A DNA stretch of 64,000 bases, taken from positions 219,305-283,304 of the forward strand of contig JAFECE010000007.1 in assembly GCA_018242295.1 (NCBI GenBank), given 5' to 3'. Made by a program: the position numbers and the translations under genes. A model generated the notes under the pieces. That model saw only the letters and a program-made list of their open reading frames with translations. It had not been told where the DNA came from and did not search any database. Origin of the DNA: Pseudomonadota bacterium. Its GTDB lineage: Bacteria > Pseudomonadota > Alphaproteobacteria > Rhizobiales > Hyphomicrobiaceae. Each line of letters starts with the position of its first letter. Within the stretch, counting starts at the first letter, position 1. Shown in pieces: positions 1 through 9,753 of this stretch.

Positions 1-346
1 GCAGGTCGATCGCATCGAGATCGGCAAAGCGCTTGAAGAGTGCAGCCTTGCCCTCCATCACCGGCTTTGATGCCAGCGCCCCGAGATTGCCCAACCCGAG
101 AATAGCCGTACCGTTCGAAACGACGGCAACCAAATTCCCCTTGCTCGTATAGGTATAGGCGTCTCGCGGGTTTTCCGCGATCGCCAGCACCGGAATGGCA
201 ACGCCCGGCGAGTAAGCCAGCGACAGATCACGCTGCGTCGCCAGCGGCTTCGTCGGCGTTATCTCGAGTTTTCCGGGTTTGCCGCCCGCATGGAATGCGA
301 GCGCTTCCTGAGCCGTGACTTGGGCTGCACGATGAGGGGAGGCCAT
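1..346 (-). CDS. maeB: NADP-dependent malic enzyme, N-terminal part (truncated by window edge)
   Basis: The gene reads leftward and runs off the window start, so only about 115 N-terminal residues are visible. They begin [19 protein letters not shown] and include the malic enzyme signature [11 protein letters not shown] followed by the conserved [16 protein letters not shown] and [18 protein letters not shown] stretches. The family decarboxylates malate to pyruvate with reduction of NADP; MaeB-type enzymes usually carry a C-terminal phosphotransacetylase-like domain, which cannot be seen here. The ATG at 346 is the first good start, although no strong ribosome site precedes it. It is divergent from mutS across a 176-base spacer holding two inverted repeats. 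Confidence 0.88.
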   Translation of the reverse strand, partial: MASPHRAAQVTAQEALAFHAGGKPGKLEITPTKPLATQRDLSLAYSPGVAIPVLAIAENPRDAYTYTSKGNLVAVVSNGTAILGLGNLGALASKPVMEGKAALFKRFADLDAIDL

Positions 347-370
347 GCTGTTGGACCGTTCGTGAATTTT

Positions 371-394
371 GTGCACTCGGGGCTTCCGAGGCAC
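371..394 (-). promoter_or_regulatory. Hairpin in the malic enzyme leader
   Basis: GTGC-A-CTCGG, loop ggctt, CCGAG-GCAC forms a stem of nine pairs with one bulged A. It ends 25 bases upstream of the malic enzyme start on the transcribed strand. No T-run follows on that strand, so it is not an obvious terminator. It could be a leader structure or a protein site. The function is not known. Confidence 0.3.
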
Positions 395-419
395 ACTTCA
401 GGGGAAAAGAGCCGGCACG

Positions 420-453
420 ATAGGTTGCAGCAAACGATACGGCAACCTATGCA
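420..453 (+). promoter_or_regulatory. Probable mutS promoter overlapped by a 9-bp inverted repeat
   Basis: TTGCAG (425-430), a 17-base spacer and TATGCA (448-453) make a sigma70-type promoter facing mutS. The perfect inverted repeat ATAGGTTGC (420-428) / GCAACCTAT (442-450) has its left arm over the -35 box and its right arm over the -10 box. This is the geometry expected of an operator, but the regulator is unknown. A promoter assignment by eye is moderate evidence only. Confidence 0.35.
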
Positions 454-522
454 TATCCGACGCTTGGATCGGGGCGGTGGAGCGCTTCATGCTGCGTCAT
501 CGATCAACGCCAATGAGGCAAA

Positions 523-3372
523 TTGAAACGTAGTCACTTGATGTCCAGAACCGGCGCGCAGCGCAAGAGCAGCCCAACCGAATCAGTACCGTCTGTGGCA
601 GCCGAAGTGTCGCACAGCGATGGCGAAGCGGCTGTCTCGAACGAGGCGACGCCGTCGATGGCGCAGTATCTCGAAATCAAGGCAGCAAATCCAGACAGTC
701 TGCTCTGGTATCGCATGGGCGACTTCTACGAACTATTTTTTGAAGATGCGGTTACCGCCTCCGAAGCGCTGTCGATTGTGCTGACGAAGCGCGGCAAACA
801 TCGCGGCCAGGACATCCCGATGTGCGGCGTCCCCGTACACCGGGCCGACGAATATCTGCAGCGTTTGATCAAGAAGGGCTATCGCGTCGCCGTTTGCGAG
901 CAGCTCGAAGATCCGGCCGAGGCCAGAAAGCGCGGCGCCAAAGCCGTCGTCAAACGCGATGTCGTCCGCCTCGTCACGCCCGGCACTCTGACAGAAGAGG
1001 CGCTCCTCGACGCCAAAGCCAGCAATTACCTTACCGCCGTTTTCGGCGCGAAGCCGTCCGCTCGAGGTGCGGATAACGCAGACTCGCGCGTCGCGCTGGC
1101 GTCCCTCGATATCTCAACAGGTGAGTTCGAGGTTGCCGAACTCTCCGCCCTCGATCTCGCGGGCGAGTTGATACGCTTGGCGCCGAGTGAAGTCCTCGCC
1201 GCCGACGATCTCCTCTCCGATCAAACCTTCACGAGAGCTGTCGAATATTCGGGCGGCAAGACCACGCCGGTCCCAACCGCATATTTCGACAGTGCGGCCG
1301 GCGCGCGCGATCTCAAGGCCTGCCTGGGCGTCACCGATCTCGCAGGCTTCGGCACCTTTTCGCGCCACGAACTCGCAGCCATCGGCGCCGTTCTGAAATA
1401 CATCGACCTGACGCAAATGGGCCGCAAGCCCTTGATCCGCGCCCCGCGCCGGGCCGGCAGCGCCTCGCTTTTCATCGATGCCGCCAGCCGCACGAGCCTC
1501 GAACTTGTGAAGTCGTCCTCGGGCGATAAATCTTCGTCCCTGCTCGGCGCGATCGACCGCACGATAACAGGCGCAGGCGCTCGCGAACTCCTGGCGCGCA
1601 TTTCGAGCCCGCTGACCGATCCTGCCGCCATTGACGCGCGCCTCGACGCCGTTGGTTTCTTGCTCGCCAACCGCCTGCTGCTGGATGACATCCGCTTTCG
1701 TCTGCGTGGAACGCCCGATCTCGCGCGGGCCCTGCCGAGACTGAGTTTCGGGCGTGGTGGCCCACGCGATCTCGCAGCCGTGCGCGACGCCATCGAAGCG
1801 GCCTCCGAATGCGCCAAAATGCTGTCAGAGGCGACGGCTCCGCTGCCCCTGGCGCCCGAGCTGCATTCGATCCGTACACGTCTGACCGTGGTTCCAGCAT
1901 CGCTCAACGCCGCGCTTCAGAGCGCACTGGTCGATGATCCGCCGCTGTTGAAACGCGACGGCGGCTTCGTCAGAGACGGCTATAATCGCGATCTCGATAC
2001 CGCGCACGAACTGAGGAACGACAGCCGCCGCGTCATGGCGGAACTCGAAACGCGCTACATCGAAGAGACGGGCATCAAAGCCCTTCGTGTACGCCACAAC
2101 AATATTCTCGGCTTTTATATCGAGGCGACGCAGCTCAACGCCAAACCTCTGCTTTCGCCGCCCCTGTCGGAACGCTTCAAGCACCGGCAGACGATGGCAA
2201 ACGCGGTACGATTCTCAACCGCGGAACTGCTGGAAACCGAAGGCCAGATCGCCTCTGCAAGCGAGCGCGCGCTGAACCTAGAGCAGGAAATCTTCGCGAG
2301 CCTCGCGCAAGACATCGGAGCCGCGAGCGAGACACTTGGCGCGGCGGCGGGCGCCCTCGCCGAACTCGACGTCTATGCGGCGCTCGCAACGCTGGCGCTC
2401 GAGCAGGGCTATGTGCGGCCGGTGACCGATCACAGCCCCGCATTCGAAATCCGTGGCGGCCGCCACCCCGTCGTCCAGCAGGCTCTGGCGAAGAGCAATG
2501 GCGCGGCATTTATCGAGAACGACTGCATTCTCGGAAAGGGTGGAGCCGATGCGCCGCCAGGCTTCGACGAACTTCCCGATGCGCGCATCTGGCTTGTCAC
2601 CGGACCGAATATGGCCGGCAAATCGACATTCCTCCGCCAAAACGCCCTCATCACGGTGATGGCCCAGATGGGCTCATACGTGCCCGCACGCTCCGCCCAC
2701 ATCGGCATCGTCGACCGGCTGTTTTCGCGCGTCGGCGCCTCCGACGATCTGGCGCGCGGACGCTCGACGTTCATGGTTGAAATGGTCGAAACGGCCGCGA
2801 TCCTTAATCAGGCGACGGAACGTTCCCTCGTCATCCTGGACGAGATCGGCCGCGGCACCGCGACGTTCGACGGCTTGTCGATAGCCTGGGCGACAGTCGA
2901 ATATTTGCACGGAGTGACGAAGGCGCGGGCACTCTTCGCGACCCACTATCACGAGCTGACCGCCCTGGCGCGACGCCTCGATGGGATCGCGAACGTCACG
3001 ATGGACGTTACCGAATGGCACGATAACATCGTTTTCCTGCATAAGGTTAAGCCCGGCGCCGCCGACCGCTCGTATGGTATTCAAGTCGCGAAGCTCGCGG
3101 GCCTGCCTGAAACCGTCGTCTCCCGGGCGCGTCAGGTCCTGGAGCGCTTGGAAAAGGCAGATCGCCGTCCACGCGTCGGCAACGAAGGTATCGACGATCT
3201 GCCATTGTTCTCCGCGGCGCGGCCGACGGGCGCAGCCACCGGCAAGGAGCCTTCAGCCGTTGAAAAGCTGCTCGACGCCATGCATCCTGATGAGCTGTCG
3301 CCCAAGGCGGCACTCGAAAAGATGTATGAACTCAAGGCTCTTGCCGAAGCCCAGAAGAAGACGAAGCCTTGA
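523..3372 (+). CDS. mutS: DNA mismatch repair protein MutS
   Basis: This ATPase recognises base mismatches and small loops in newly replicated DNA and recruits MutL. The mismatch-inserting Phe-X-Glu motif is FYE at residues 68-70 (GDFYELFFEDA). The Walker A GPNMAGKST is at about 694-702 and Walker B DEIGRGT at about 773-779, followed by the helical dimerisation region. At 949 residues it is slightly longer than the usual 850-900 because of a polar N-terminal extension. The start is uncertain: the TTG at 523 has a GAGG four bases upstream, while the ATG at 541 would remove six residues. It overlaps glnD by four bases. Confidence 0.96.
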   Translation: MKRSHLMSRTGAQRKSSPTESVPSVAAEVSHSDGEAAVSNEATPSMAQYLEIKAANPDSLLWYRMGDFYELFFEDAVTASEALSIVLTKRGKHRGQDIPMCGVPVHRADEYLQRLIKKGYRVAVCEQLEDPAEARKRGAKAVVKRDVVRLVTPGTLTEEALLDAKASNYLTAVFGAKPSARGADNADSRVALASLDISTGEFEVAELSALDLAGELIRLAPSEVLAADDLLSDQTFTRAVEYSGGKTTPVPTAYFDSAAGARDLKACLGVTDLAGFGTFSRHELAAIGAVLKYIDLTQMGRKPLIRAPRRAGSASLFIDAASRTSLELVKSSSGDKSSSLLGAIDRTITGAGARELLARISSPLTDPAAIDARLDAVGFLLANRLLLDDIRFRLRGTPDLARALPRLSFGRGGPRDLAAVRDAIEAASECAKMLSEATAPLPLAPELHSIRTRLTVVPASLNAALQSALVDDPPLLKRDGGFVRDGYNRDLDTAHELRNDSRRVMAELETRYIEETGIKALRVRHNNILGFYIEATQLNAKPLLSPPLSERFKHRQTMANAVRFSTAELLETEGQIASASERALNLEQEIFASLAQDIGAASETLGAAAGALAELDVYAALATLALEQGYVRPVTDHSPAFEIRGGRHPVVQQALAKSNGAAFIENDCILGKGGADAPPGFDELPDARIWLVTGPNMAGKSTFLRQNALITVMAQMGSYVPARSAHIGIVDRLFSRVGASDDLARGRSTFMVEMVETAAILNQATERSLVILDEIGRGTATFDGLSIAWATVEYLHGVTKARALFATHYHELTALARRLDGIANVTMDVTEWHDNIVFLHKVKPGAADRSYGIQVAKLAGLPETVVSRARQVLERLEKADRRPRVGNEGIDDLPLFSAARPTGAATGKEPSAVEKLLDAMHPDELSPKAALEKMYELKALAEAQKKTKP

Positions 3373-6170
3373 CCAATGAAACCTTGAATGAGCTCGTCCC
3401 ACCGCCTTACTTCGACAAGCTTGCCGCGCGCCGCGAGCTGACCGGGCATTTCAATGCGAGCATCTCGCCGGCCGATGCGCGCCCCAAGGTACTCGACAGC
3501 CTGAAGACTATACTGAGGAACGCGCGGGAGTCGGCGCGCACCGCGCTCGAAGCCGATGGAAACGGCAGACGCTGCGCCGCCGGCCTCAGCCTGTTCCAAG
3601 ACGAGCTGATCAGACTGATCTACGACTACACGGTCATCCACGTCTACCGCGCCACCAATCCCTCCGACGCCGAGCGCATGGCGATTGTGGCGACCGGCGG
3701 CTACGGGCGCAGCCTTCTCGCGCCGGGCTCCGACATCGATCTCCTGTTTCTGCTTCCCTACAAGCAGACGCCCTGGGGCGAGAGCGTCGCCGAGTACATG
3801 CTCTATCTGCTCTGGGACTTGGGCTTCAAGGTCGGCCACGCGACACGCACGGTCGAGCAATGTCTGAAACTCGGTCTCGCCGATATCACGATACGCACGG
3901 CCCTTCTCGATTCCCGGCTCATCCTCGGCGACAAGCAGCTTTTCGCAGAGTTCGAGGATCGCTTCCGCTCGGAGGTCGTCGCGGGCACCGCGCGCCAGTT
4001 CATCGACGCCAAGATGGCCGAGCGCGACGAGCGAACGCGGCGCGCAGGTTCAAGCCGCTACAAAGTCGAGCCGAACATCAAGGACGGCAAAGGTGGCCTC
4101 CGCGACCTCCATACGCTGCAGTGGTTGTCGAAATACATCTTCAACCAGGAGGTCGGCGCCGCCGCCGTAGAAGCCGGGATCTTCACGCCCGAAGAGGTGC
4201 AGACCTTTCGCCGGTGTGAAGATTTTCTCTGGCGCGTGCGCTGCTTCCTGCACTTCCTGACCGGACGCGCCGAAGAAGTCCTGTCGTTCGAAGTACAGCC
4301 GGCAATGGCGCAAAGCCTCGGCTACACCTCGCGCGACGGTCTGCGCGCCGTCGAGCGCTTCATGAAGCACTACTTCCTCATCGCGAAGGACGTCGGCGAC
4401 CTGACGACGATCCTCTGCGGTGCGCTTGAAATGCAGCAGCTGAAGACGTCGCCCGGCTTCAAGCGGCTCCTCAATCCGCTAAGCTGGAAGATGCGGCGCG
4501 AGGTCCGCCAGAAAACCGATTTCCGCATCGATAATGACCGCCTGAACATCGCCGACGCCGATGTCTTCGTTCGCGACCCGGTCAATCTCATCCGCTTCTT
4601 CGCGCAGGCCGCGAATACCGGCGCCTATCTCCATCCCGACGCGATCCGCTTGCTGCGCGGCTCGCTTCGCCTCATCGACGACAAGCTTCGCCATGACCCC
4701 GAAGCCAACAGCATTTTTCTTTCGCTGTTGACGGCACATGGAAACCCGGAGGCATCCCTCCGCCATATGAACGAAGCCGGCGTGCTCGGCCGCTTCCTGC
4801 CCGAGTTCGGCCGCATCGTCGCGATGATGCAGTTCAACATGTATCATCACTACACGGTTGATGAGCACCTGTTACGCACGCTCGGCAATATCGTCGCCAT
4901 CGAACGCGGCGAGCTTGCGGCCGACCTGCCGCTTTCGACGGCCATCTTTTCCTCTATACAGAACCGCCGCGCCCTGCTCGTTGCGGCGTTCCTTCATGAT
5001 ATCGGCAAGGGCCGGAAGGAAAGTCACTCGACCGTCGGCGCCCGCATCGCGCGCAAGGTCTGCCCGAGGCTCGGCATGACGGCTGGCGAAACGGAACTCG
5101 TCGCCTGGCTCATCCAAGAGCACCTGACGATGAGCAATTTCGCGCATTCGCGCGATATCTCCGATCCCGATACGATCCGTGCGTTCGCCAATATCGTGCA
5201 AAGTCCTGAGCGTCTTAAGCTGCTTTTGCTGTTGACCTCCGCCGATATTATGGCCGTCGGTCCCGGCGTCTGGAACGGCTGGAAAGGCCAGCTTCTCCGC
5301 ACGCTTTATCATGAAACCGAACCGCTCGTTGCAGGCGGCCACACGCAAGCTCCGCGCGCTGAACGGATCGAACAGGCGCAAGCGGCATTGCGCAACGCGC
5401 TCTCCGATTGGCCGGCTGACAGCGTCGACAGCTTTATTGAGCGGCACTATCAAAACTATTGGCTCCGCACCGAACTCGCAACGCAAGTCGAGCATGCGAA
5501 CGTGGTGCGCGACGCCATGCGCTCGCATACGAAATTCGCGACCGCCATCAAGACCGATGCCTTTACGGCGATAACCGAGCTCACGGTCTTCGCGCCGAAC
5601 CACGCGCGGCTTCTCTCGCTCTTCGCCGGCGCCTGTGCTGCGGCAGGCGCCAACATAGCCGGCGCGCACATCACGACGACACGCGACGGTTACGCGCTCG
5701 ATACCTTTTTGCTCAATCGCGAATTCCGCGACGACGAAGACGAGCTTCGCCGCGCCCGCCGGATCATCGACACCATCGAGCGTCTGCTGACCGGCAAAGA
5801 GCAGCTTCCCGTTCTGCTTCAGAAGCGGCGCATCGGCTCGCGAGGCGTCGAGGCCTTTACTGTCGAGCCCGAGATCGTCATCAACAACGCGCTCTCCGAT
5901 CGCCTGACGGTGCTGGAAATTTCCGGCCGCGACCGCCCCGGCCTCCTATACGAATTGACGTCCGTCCTTTCGGATCTGTCGCTCGACATCGCCTCGGCGC
6001 ACGTCACGACATTCGGCGAAAAGGCCGTCGACGTCTTTTATGTGACGGATCTGGTCGGCAAGCAGATCGTCAACGAAACCCGCCAAGCCGCCCTCCGAGC
6101 GCGATTGCAATCCGTTCTCGATCCGCTAACCGAACCTGTGAAGAATACGTCTGAGCCTGCCCGCGCCTGA
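3369..6170 (+). CDS. glnD: Bifunctional uridylyltransferase/uridylyl-removing enzyme GlnD
   Basis: GlnD uridylylates PII signalling proteins when nitrogen is scarce and removes the groups when glutamine is high. The nucleotidyltransferase motif is GSDID at residues 120-124 within GGYGRSLLAPGSDIDLLF. The HD phosphohydrolase pair is H543-D544 (HDIGKGRKESH), and two ACT glutamine-sensing domains occupy the last 200 residues (LTVFAPNHARLLS and LEISGRDRPGLLYELTS). The length of 933 residues is normal for the family. The start appears to be a TTG at 3369 that overlaps the mutS stop (TTGA), which suggests translational coupling. No in-frame ATG lies nearby. Confidence 0.96.
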   Translation: MTNETLNELVPPPYFDKLAARRELTGHFNASISPADARPKVLDSLKTILRNARESARTALEADGNGRRCAAGLSLFQDELIRLIYDYTVIHVYRATNPSDAERMAIVATGGYGRSLLAPGSDIDLLFLLPYKQTPWGESVAEYMLYLLWDLGFKVGHATRTVEQCLKLGLADITIRTALLDSRLILGDKQLFAEFEDRFRSEVVAGTARQFIDAKMAERDERTRRAGSSRYKVEPNIKDGKGGLRDLHTLQWLSKYIFNQEVGAAAVEAGIFTPEEVQTFRRCEDFLWRVRCFLHFLTGRAEEVLSFEVQPAMAQSLGYTSRDGLRAVERFMKHYFLIAKDVGDLTTILCGALEMQQLKTSPGFKRLLNPLSWKMRREVRQKTDFRIDNDRLNIADADVFVRDPVNLIRFFAQAANTGAYLHPDAIRLLRGSLRLIDDKLRHDPEANSIFLSLLTAHGNPEASLRHMNEAGVLGRFLPEFGRIVAMMQFNMYHHYTVDEHLLRTLGNIVAIERGELAADLPLSTAIFSSIQNRRALLVAAFLHDIGKGRKESHSTVGARIARKVCPRLGMTAGETELVAWLIQEHLTMSNFAHSRDISDPDTIRAFANIVQSPERLKLLLLLTSADIMAVGPGVWNGWKGQLLRTLYHETEPLVAGGHTQAPRAERIEQAQAALRNALSDWPADSVDSFIERHYQNYWLRTELATQVEHANVVRDAMRSHTKFATAIKTDAFTAITELTVFAPNHARLLSLFAGACAAAGANIAGAHITTTRDGYALDTFLLNREFRDDEDELRRARRIIDTIERLLTGKEQLPVLLQKRRIGSRGVEAFTVEPEIVINNALSDRLTVLEISGRDRPGLLYELTSVLSDLSLDIASAHVTTFGEKAVDVFYVTDLVGKQIVNETRQAALRARLQSVLDPLTEPVKNTSEPARA

Positions 6171-6371
6171 CGAATGCGGCGAATGCCCCGGAATGCCGAA
6201 CCGGAAGCCCAAAATGCAACAAACCGGGCGAGACACGGCCGTGACCCGGCGGCCACGCCCCACAAGTGAGGCATTAGGCCATCAAATTGCCGGATGTTTC
6301 CGGCCGTAAGCCGGTTTAAGAGGGCGAAACTTCCGCCTTGGCGCCAAAAGCGAACAGTAAGCTTCCCATCG

Positions 6372-7952
6372 ATGAAACTTTATAAATCGTTCGCGACCGT
6401 CGGCGGCCTCACCCTCCTCAGCCGAGTCTTCGGCTTCATGCGCGACATCCTGATCGCGGCAACGCTCGGATCGGGATGGGTGGCCGACGCCTTCGTCGTC
6501 GCCTTCCGCTTTCCCAACCTCTTCCGCCGTCTCTTTGGCGAAGGCGCCTTCAACTCCGCCTTCGTCCCGATATTCGCCAAGAAGCTCGAAGGCGACGGCA
6601 AGGAAGCCGCCCGCCGGTTTGCCGAAGACGCGATGGCGGGCCTCCTCTTCGTGCTGCTGATCGTCACCATCGTCGCCGAACTCGCGATGCCGGTTTTGAT
6701 GTACGGCCTGGCGCCGGGCTTCAATGTTACGCCGGAGAAGTTCGATCTCTCCGTGCTGCTGACACGGATCACGATGCCATATCTACTGTGCATGTCGATC
6801 GTCGCCTTGATGTCCGGCGCGCTGAACTCCGTCGGACGCTTTGCCGAAAGCGCCTCCGTCTCGATCGTCCTCAACGGCGCGATGATGATCGCGACGCTGA
6901 TCTCGCTATGGCTCGGCTACCGGGCGGGGCCTGAAGCCGGCATCATCCAGGCGTGGGGCGTGTTCGTAGCCGGATTTCTGCAGCTTTTGCTTCTGATGTG
7001 GGGCATGCACAATGCCGGGATGAAGCTTGCGATCCGTCGTCCAAGCTTGACCCCGGATGTTCGCAAGCTTGTGCGCCTCGGCATCCCCGGCGTCATCTCC
7101 GGCGGCGTGACGCAGCTCAATATCGCCATTGGCACCGTCATCGCGTCGCTTCAGCCGGGTGCCGTTTCCCATCTCTATTACGCCGATCGGGTCTACGAGC
7201 TGCCGCTGGCAATCGTCGGCATAGCGATCGGCATCGTGCTCCTGCCCGATGTCGCGCGCCAGTTGAGAAGCGGCAATACGGCGGGCGTCATGGATAGCCA
7301 AAATCGTTCGCTCGAATTCGCGCTGCTGCTGACGATACCGGCGGCATTGGCTCTCGCGGCCATCCCGGTCGATATAACGCGCGTCCTCTTCGAGCGTGGC
7401 GCGTTCAGCGCGGCCGACACCAAAGTCACGGCATCCGTGCTCGCGATTTTTGCCCTTGGCCTCCCCGCATTCGTGATGATCAAGGTCTTCTCACCTGCTT
7501 ATTACGCGCGCGAGGACACGAAGACGCCGATGCGCTACGCAACGATCAGTCTCACAGCGAACACCGTCGGCTCGATCGCGTTGTTCTTCCTGTTGCGCCA
7601 TCTCGGCATGATGCCCCAGCTCGGCATCGCCATCGCGACGGCCCTCGGCGGCTGGCTCAACGCCTATCTGCTGTGGTCGACCTTGCGGCACCGCGGCGAC
7701 TTCATCATCGACGGCCGGCTCAAGCGGAACGTACCCCTAATCCTGTTTTCGAGCGTCGCCATGGTCGTCGCCCTGCTGGGCACGAGCCACGTCCTCGCAC
7801 CACACCTCGATCACAGCGGCGGATTCTTCGTCAAGGCATCGTTCCTGGCCGTCGAAATCGGCATCGGGCTGGGCGTCTTCGCGGTTCTGATTTTAGCGAC
7901 AGGCGTCATGTCCATCGGCCAGCTCGGCCGTCTGACCCGCCGAGGGAGCTAG
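6372..7952 (+). CDS. murJ: Lipid II flippase MurJ
   Basis: This is an inner-membrane flippase of the MviN/MurJ (MOP) family that exports lipid II for peptidoglycan synthesis. The protein is hydrophobic throughout and consistent with about 14 membrane helices in 526 residues. The start was fixed at the ATG at 6372 rather than an upstream in-frame codon at 6294. With this start the essential residues known from E. coli MurJ fall at the same numbers: R18 and R24 (SRVFGFMRD), D39 (WVADAF) and R52. A 201-base non-coding spacer separates it from glnD. Confidence 0.95.
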   Translation: MKLYKSFATVGGLTLLSRVFGFMRDILIAATLGSGWVADAFVVAFRFPNLFRRLFGEGAFNSAFVPIFAKKLEGDGKEAARRFAEDAMAGLLFVLLIVTIVAELAMPVLMYGLAPGFNVTPEKFDLSVLLTRITMPYLLCMSIVALMSGALNSVGRFAESASVSIVLNGAMMIATLISLWLGYRAGPEAGIIQAWGVFVAGFLQLLLLMWGMHNAGMKLAIRRPSLTPDVRKLVRLGIPGVISGGVTQLNIAIGTVIASLQPGAVSHLYYADRVYELPLAIVGIAIGIVLLPDVARQLRSGNTAGVMDSQNRSLEFALLLTIPAALALAAIPVDITRVLFERGAFSAADTKVTASVLAIFALGLPAFVMIKVFSPAYYAREDTKTPMRYATISLTANTVGSIALFFLLRHLGMMPQLGIAIATALGGWLNAYLLWSTLRHRGDFIIDGRLKRNVPLILFSSVAMVVALLGTSHVLAPHLDHSGGFFVKASFLAVEIGIGLGVFAVLILATGVMSIGQLGRLTRRGS

Positions 7953-8033
7953 CAAAAGCCGCCGCCACTTGCGCTGCGGCCGCCCGCACGCGATAAGGCC
8001 GCCGGCTTTCTCTTCAACACGGTACGCACACCC

Positions 8034-9071
8034 ATGAAAATCACGCCGCGCGTTTTCTCCGGCATGCAGCCGACAGGCAGCTTGCATCTCGGCAACTATC
8101 TCGGCGCGATGGTCAACTGGATCAAGATGCAGGAGACGCACGAGTGCATCTATTGCGTCGTCGATCTACATGCGATCACCGTGTGGCAGGACCCTGCTGA
8201 GCTGAGAAACGCGATCCGTCAGGTGACGGCCGCCTACATCGCCGCTGGTCTCGACCCGAAGAAAAGCATCCTTTTCAATCAATCGCAGGTCAGCGCCCAC
8301 GCCGAGCTGGCATGGGTCTTCAATTGCGTCGCGCGCCTCGGCTGGCTGAACCGCATGACACAGTTCAAAGAAAAGGCCGGCAAGGATCGCGAGCAGGCGT
8401 CCGTCGGGCTCTACGCCTATCCGAACTTGATGGCGGCCGACATCCTCGCCTACCGCGCGACGCATGTGCCGGTCGGCGAAGACCAGAAGCAGCACCTGGA
8501 GCTTGCCCGCGACATCGCCCAGAAGTTCAACAACGACTTTGCCGCCTCGATCATCGCGGAGGGCTTTGCCGACGGCATTTTCTTCCCGCAGCCCGAACCC
8601 GTCATCACCGGCGCCTCGACGCGGGTCATGAGTCTGCGCGACGGCTCGAAGAAGATGTCGAAATCCGATCCGTCCGATCTTTCGCGGATCAACATGACGG
8701 ACGATGCCGATACGATCGCCAAGAAGATCCAGAAGGCGAAAACCGATCCCGAGCCGCTCCCGAGCGACGAAGGCGGCTTTGCCGGCCGCCCCGAGGCGGA
8801 AAATCTGATCGGAATTTATGCAACCATCGTCGACAAGCCGGTCGATGCTGTGCTTGCCGAATTCGGCGGCCAGCAATTCTCCGCGTTCAAAAAGGTGCTG
8901 GCCGACGCGCTCGTCGCCAAGATCGAGCCCATCGCCAACGAAATAAAGCGGTTGACGGGCGACCCAGCCGAGATCGATCGCATTCTTGCGGACGGGTCAT
9001 CACGGGCGCGCGAAATCGCAACGCCGATCATGGGTAAGGTCAAGGACATCGTCGGTTTCATCCGAAGCTGA
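8034..9071 (+). CDS. trpS: Tryptophanyl-tRNA synthetase
   Basis: A class I aminoacyl-tRNA synthetase that charges tRNA-Trp. The HIGH-type motif is HLGN at residues 18-21 ([15 protein letters not shown]) and the KMSKS loop is an exact KMSKS at 207-211. The length of 345 residues is normal for bacterial TrpS. It starts at an ATG 81 bases after murJ. That spacer holds only a seven-pair imperfect stem, too weak to call a terminator. Confidence 0.97.
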   Translation: MKITPRVFSGMQPTGSLHLGNYLGAMVNWIKMQETHECIYCVVDLHAITVWQDPAELRNAIRQVTAAYIAAGLDPKKSILFNQSQVSAHAELAWVFNCVARLGWLNRMTQFKEKAGKDREQASVGLYAYPNLMAADILAYRATHVPVGEDQKQHLELARDIAQKFNNDFAASIIAEGFADGIFFPQPEPVITGASTRVMSLRDGSKKMSKSDPSDLSRINMTDDADTIAKKIQKAKTDPEPLPSDEGGFAGRPEAENLIGIYATIVDKPVDAVLAEFGGQQFSAFKKVLADALVAKIEPIANEIKRLTGDPAEIDRILADGSSRAREIATPIMGKVKDIVGFIRS

Positions 9072-9106
9072 CTTAACCCCCACGCTGACCGTTGCAGCGG
9101 GTGCCG

Positions 9107-9628
9107 ATGAATGGCAGCATCGTGTCTATGAAACCGCGCCGCTCATTCGAAGAAGGCCATCGCCGCAAGTTCCTGATCGTCGTTGACGAGAGCCAGGAAG
9201 TCGAAAGTGCGCTCTATTACGCGGCGAGCCGTGTGCAGCGCTCTTCAGGCCTGCTCGTCATGCTCTACGTGATCGAGCCGAGCGAGCTGCAGCATTGGGC
9301 TGGCGTGCACCGGGTGCAGCTGGACGAAGAGACGACCAAGGCAAAGGCGCTGTTCCGGCTTTTCCGGCGCAAGCTCGCCCACGCGGGTTTCGAGAACGTC
9401 GAGGCCGAAGACGTCATTCGCGAAGGCCGGACCGCTGAGGAGATTAACCAGCTCATTGCCGAAGATGAGGATATTGCGATCCTCGTCCTCGGCGCCTCGA
9501 TCGACGCGAAAGGCCCTGGACCACTCGTCGCGTCCCTTGCGACGGCACGCGCCGCAGGCGGCTTCGCGGTGCCGGTGACGGTCGTCCCGGGACAACTTTC
9601 CCTCGCGGAAATCAAGGCCTTGGCCTAA
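9107..9628 (+). CDS. Universal stress protein (UspA) family protein
   Basis: A single Usp domain of about 140 residues follows a short basic N-terminus: KFLIVVDESQEVESALYYA opens the fold, and the C-terminal strand ends in VPVTVVPG. The fold usually binds ATP or another small ligand, but the exact role of this member cannot be read from sequence. In-frame starts exist at 9092 (TTG), 9107 (ATG) and 9128 (ATG); 9107 was chosen as the first ATG. It lies 35 bases after trpS and before the nfu gene, and may share a transcript with trpS. Confidence 0.82.
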   Translation: MNGSIVSMKPRRSFEEGHRRKFLIVVDESQEVESALYYAASRVQRSSGLLVMLYVIEPSELQHWAGVHRVQLDEETTKAKALFRLFRRKLAHAGFENVEAEDVIREGRTAEEINQLIAEDEDIAILVLGASIDAKGPGPLVASLATARAAGGFAVPVTVVPGQLSLAEIKALA

Positions 9629-9753
9629 ATTGCCCCACCTGGGTGCCGGAGCCGATATCTCGACACGAGCAGCCATCCTACCTATATTTGAAGCGTTCTA
9701 ATCCTATTCCGCGCAGGATGGCGCGCTGGAACCGACCGCGAAATGAGGCACCC

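Noticed and set aside
7955-8020. A terminator between murJ and trpS
   Set aside because: Only AAAGCCG/CGGCTTT pairs, across a long loop, and there is no T-run after it.
9672-9722. An 8-bp inverted repeat GCCATCCT/AGGATGGC before nfuA
   Set aside because: The arms are 35 bases apart with a large loop, which is common by chance at this length, and no function is suggested.
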